From positions 124,001-188,000 of the forward strand of contig NZ_CAKUOF010000005.1 in the NCBI RefSeq assembly GCF_934668725.1: a DNA stretch of 64,000 bases, written 5' to 3'. The position numbers and the translations under genes are program-made. Below the pieces are notes generated by a model. That model was not told where the DNA came from. It made no database searches and saw nothing but the letters and a program-made list of their open reading frames with translations. This document shows, in pieces, positions 62,040 through 64,000 of the stretch; the first letter of the stretch is position 1; every line of letters begins with the position of its first letter. The stretch is from an uncultured Dysgonomonas sp. (GTDB lineage Bacteria > Bacteroidota > Bacteroidia > Bacteroidales > Dysgonomonadaceae).

Positions 62040-63170
62040 ATGAGATTAATAATAAATACTTCTAGTCTATTTTCTGGGGGAGGGGTACAAGTGGCTTTGT
62101 CATTTATTGAAGAATGCAGAAATTTTGAGAAAAATGAGTATCATGTTTTTTTATGTCCTTCGGTTGAAAAGCAAATTGATAAATTAAGTTATCCGAGTAA
62201 TTTTATATTTTATACGATTGAAAGAAAAGGTAATATAATTCGTAATATTCTCTATTTGAGAAAAAAACTATCCTCTTTTGAAAAAAAAATTAAACCTGAT
62301 TGTGTATTTACAATATTTGGACCATCATATTGGACTCCTAAGGTTCCACATCTATTGGGCTATGCTTTACCTCATTTTCTCTATTCTGAGTCTCCTTTCT
62401 TTTTTCGTAATAGTTTGTTAGCGAAATTAAAGTGGAAGATTACTGCGATTTTCAAAAAATATTTTTTCTTGAAAAATGCAAAATATTATCATGTAGAAAC
62501 AGAAGATGCAAGAATGCGTCTAGCTCATTTTCTTCATTCTCCAATTGATAAAATATATGTAGTATCTAATACCTATAATTCTTATTTTGCTTGCTTTAAT
62601 AATGAAGAGCGTGATAAAATGATTAAATCATCGAACATTAAGACGTTTTTGATTTTATCAGCTTTTTATCCACATAAAAATTTAAGTATTTTGAATGAAA
62701 TAATTCCCTTACTTATAAAATCAGGTATTAATAATGTCGAATTTGTGACTACACTACCTTCTCAAATTTATGAAGATAATTTTCTTGAGGTTTCAAAGAC
62801 AAAAATAAGAAACATAGGAGTAATTGCTGCACAGGATTGTCCTCAATTATATTTTGAGTGTAATTTTATTTTTCTTCCTACTCTTTTAGAATGTTTTTCA
62901 GCTAATTATCCTGAGGCTATGAAAATGGATAAACCAATCTTAACATCCGATTTACCTTTTGCTCGAGATATTTGTGGTGATGCTGCTCTTTTTTTTGACC
63001 CTCTAGACCCCAATGATATTGTGGCAAAAATAAAGCTGATATTAGAAAATGAAGAATTACAAAAAGAATTGATTACTAATGGAAGAGAGCAACTCAAGAA
63101 TTTTCCTTCAGCACAAATGCGAGCTGAAAAGTATTTAACTATATGTAACTCTATTTTGAATGAAAACTGA
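62040..63170 (+). CDS. Glycosyltransferase family 4
   Basis: A 376-residue GT-B enzyme starting MRLIINTSSLFSGGGVQVALSFIEEC, where the SGGG.Q pattern is the acceptor-domain loop. The C-terminal part has LPTLLECFSANYPEAMKMDKPILTSDLPFARDICGDAALFFDP, the donor site with the E-x7-E-like pair. Its end overlaps the acetyltransferase gene by 11 bases. Role: sugar addition in the exopolysaccharide unit. Confidence 0.91.
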   Translation: MRLIINTSSLFSGGGVQVALSFIEECRNFEKNEYHVFLCPSVEKQIDKLSYPSNFIFYTIERKGNIIRNILYLRKKLSSFEKKIKPDCVFTIFGPSYWTPKVPHLLGYALPHFLYSESPFFFRNSLLAKLKWKITAIFKKYFFLKNAKYYHVETEDARMRLAHFLHSPIDKIYVVSNTYNSYFACFNNEERDKMIKSSNIKTFLILSAFYPHKNLSILNEIIPLLIKSGINNVEFVTTLPSQIYEDNFLEVSKTKIRNIGVIAAQDCPQLYFECNFIFLPTLLECFSANYPEAMKMDKPILTSDLPFARDICGDAALFFDPLDPNDIVAKIKLILENEELQKELITNGREQLKNFPSAQMRAEKYLTICNSILNEN

Positions 63171-63708
63171 TTTGTCTTCTTTTGAAAATTCGTGGTATAT
63201 TCCTGGAAATAAAATTAAAATAACGATGTGGTATTTTATTAATATCTTATTTCTAGTCAATCCCTTAAATCCATTTTCTTGTTTGAAAATCTGGGTATTA
63301 CGAGCTTTTGGTGCTAAAATTGGGACAAATGTTTTAATAAAACCATGTACGAATATTAAATATCCATGGTTACTCGAAATTGGTAATAATGTTTGGATTG
63401 GAGAGAATGTTTGGATAGATAATCTAGGTAAAGTCTCTATTGGTAATAATGTCTGTATTTCACAAGGAGCGATGCTACTTTGTGGTAATCATAACTATAA
63501 AAAAGTATGTTTTGACTTAATGGTTGGTGATATTTTATTAGAAGATGGTGTTTGGGTTGGAGCGCAGTCTATAGTTTGTCCAAATGTTAGTCTATTTTCT
63601 CATTCAATTTTATCTGTTGGTTCAGTTGCAACTAAAAACTTAGAGCCCTTTACCGTGTATCAAGGTAATCCGGCAATTAAAATAAGAGAAAGAATTATAT
63701 CAGAATGA
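63160..63708 (+). CDS. WcaF-type sugar O-acetyltransferase (hexapeptide repeat)
   Basis: A 182-residue left-handed beta-helix acetyltransferase. Hexapeptide turns are visible at IGTNVLIKP, IGNNVWIGENVWIDN, IGNNVCISQGAMLLCGNHNY (catalytic His in GNHNY) and VWVGAQSIVCPNVS. The length and the YKKVCFDLMVGDI segment match WcaF-type colanic acid acetyltransferases. It should acetylate a sugar of the repeat unit from acetyl-CoA. It overlaps both neighbours (11 bases upstream, ATGA downstream). Confidence 0.9.
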   Translation: MKTDLSSFENSWYIPGNKIKITMWYFINILFLVNPLNPFSCLKIWVLRAFGAKIGTNVLIKPCTNIKYPWLLEIGNNVWIGENVWIDNLGKVSIGNNVCISQGAMLLCGNHNYKKVCFDLMVGDILLEDGVWVGAQSIVCPNVSLFSHSILSVGSVATKNLEPFTVYQGNPAIKIRERIISE

Positions 63709-64000
63709 AAATCTCAATAATAACAGCAACATATAATAGCGAAAAATATCTAAGAGATACAATCGAATCTATTTTAAAACAAGATTACTCTAATATTGAA
63801 TATATTATTGTAGATGGAGGCTCTAAAGACTCTACTATTGATATTATTAGGGAATGTGAACCTCGGTTTAAAGGTCGTTTACGTTGGATTAGCGAACCAG
63901 ATAAAGGGCTTTATGATGCATTGAATAAAGGATTTAAAATAGCAACAGGAGAGATTGTTGGAATCCTCAATTCAGATGACTTTTTTACGAATGATAATGT
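63705..64000 (+). CDS. Glycosyltransferase family 2 (right-edge fragment)
   Basis: About 98 codons of a GT2 gene that runs off the window. It begins by ATGA overlap with the acetyltransferase gene and shows ISIITATYNSEKYLRDTIES, IIVDGGSKDSTID and GILNSDDFFT, the standard donor-binding and DxD-type motifs. The closest style is the WcaA/WcaE-type colanic acid transferases. The locus clearly continues to the right. Confidence 0.9.
   Translation, partial: MKISIITATYNSEKYLRDTIESILKQDYSNIEYIIVDGGSKDSTIDIIRECEPRFKGRLRWISEPDKGLYDALNKGFKIATGEIVGILNSDDFFTNDN

Overview
The window looks like chromosomal DNA of an AT-rich member of the Bacteroidota, most likely order Bacteroidales. The reasons are TAnnTTTG-type -7 promoter elements, starts with almost no Shine-Dalgarno sequence, a PorZ-like protein of the type IX secretion system with its own C-terminal sorting domain, a TamA-like lipoprotein (TamL type), and the dapB-lepB-lepB-wbqC gene order. 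The genus cannot be fixed from sequence alone; a Dysgonomonas- or Paludibacter-like relative is a guess. I saw no rRNA, tRNA, CRISPR array, insertion sequence or prophage.

Layout. 1-1.1 kb: minus-strand end of a polysaccharide locus (flippase fragment and a methyltransferase). 1.3-5.0 kb: an RlmI/RlmK-like methyltransferase, secreted proteins and a tyrosine-phosphatase-like lipoprotein, interrupted by a 600-bp gap dense in DnaA-box-like 9-mers, a candidate replication origin. 5.3-20.9 kb: housekeeping genes (ychF, polA, ispB-like, deoC, mazG-like, dtd, uvrC, apt). 20.96-20.99 kb: two parS-like sites between apt and mnmG. 21-23.9 kb: mnmG and cutC. 24-25.1 kb: a very AT-rich gene-free stretch. 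25.1-29.1 kb: dapB, lepB, a second LepB-family protein that has lost both catalytic residues, and a WbqC-family gene. 29.2-44.4 kb: a mixed region (outer-membrane proteins, M16 peptidase, two paralogous GT39-type glycosyltransferases, AlkD-like repair protein, AraC regulator, cysS, guaB, a deleted outer-membrane-protein pseudogene, tamL-like gene). 44.8-47.2 kb: porZ-like gene.

47.4 kb to the right edge is an exopolysaccharide locus, all on the plus strand and mostly with tiny gaps or ATGA overlaps. It starts from a canonical TTTG-N19-TAnnTTTG promoter and runs: UDP-sugar dehydrogenase, Wza-like export protein, Wzz-like chain-length protein, Wzx flippase, FrhB-like ferredoxin/flavin protein, polysaccharide pyruvyl transferase, GT2, GH16 lipoprotein, GT2, EpsG-like polymerase, GT4, a decayed GT4 pseudogene, GT4, WcaF-type acetyltransferase, and a GT2 cut by the window end. 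The set covers precursor supply, assembly, modification by ketal pyruvate and acetyl groups, flipping, polymerisation, length control, export and trimming. No initiating sugar-phosphate transferase or tyrosine kinase lies inside the window.

The most interesting signals are the oriC-like and parS-like sites 18 kb apart, which suggest the window is origin-proximal, and the LepB-family pseudoenzyme encoded beside its active paralog.
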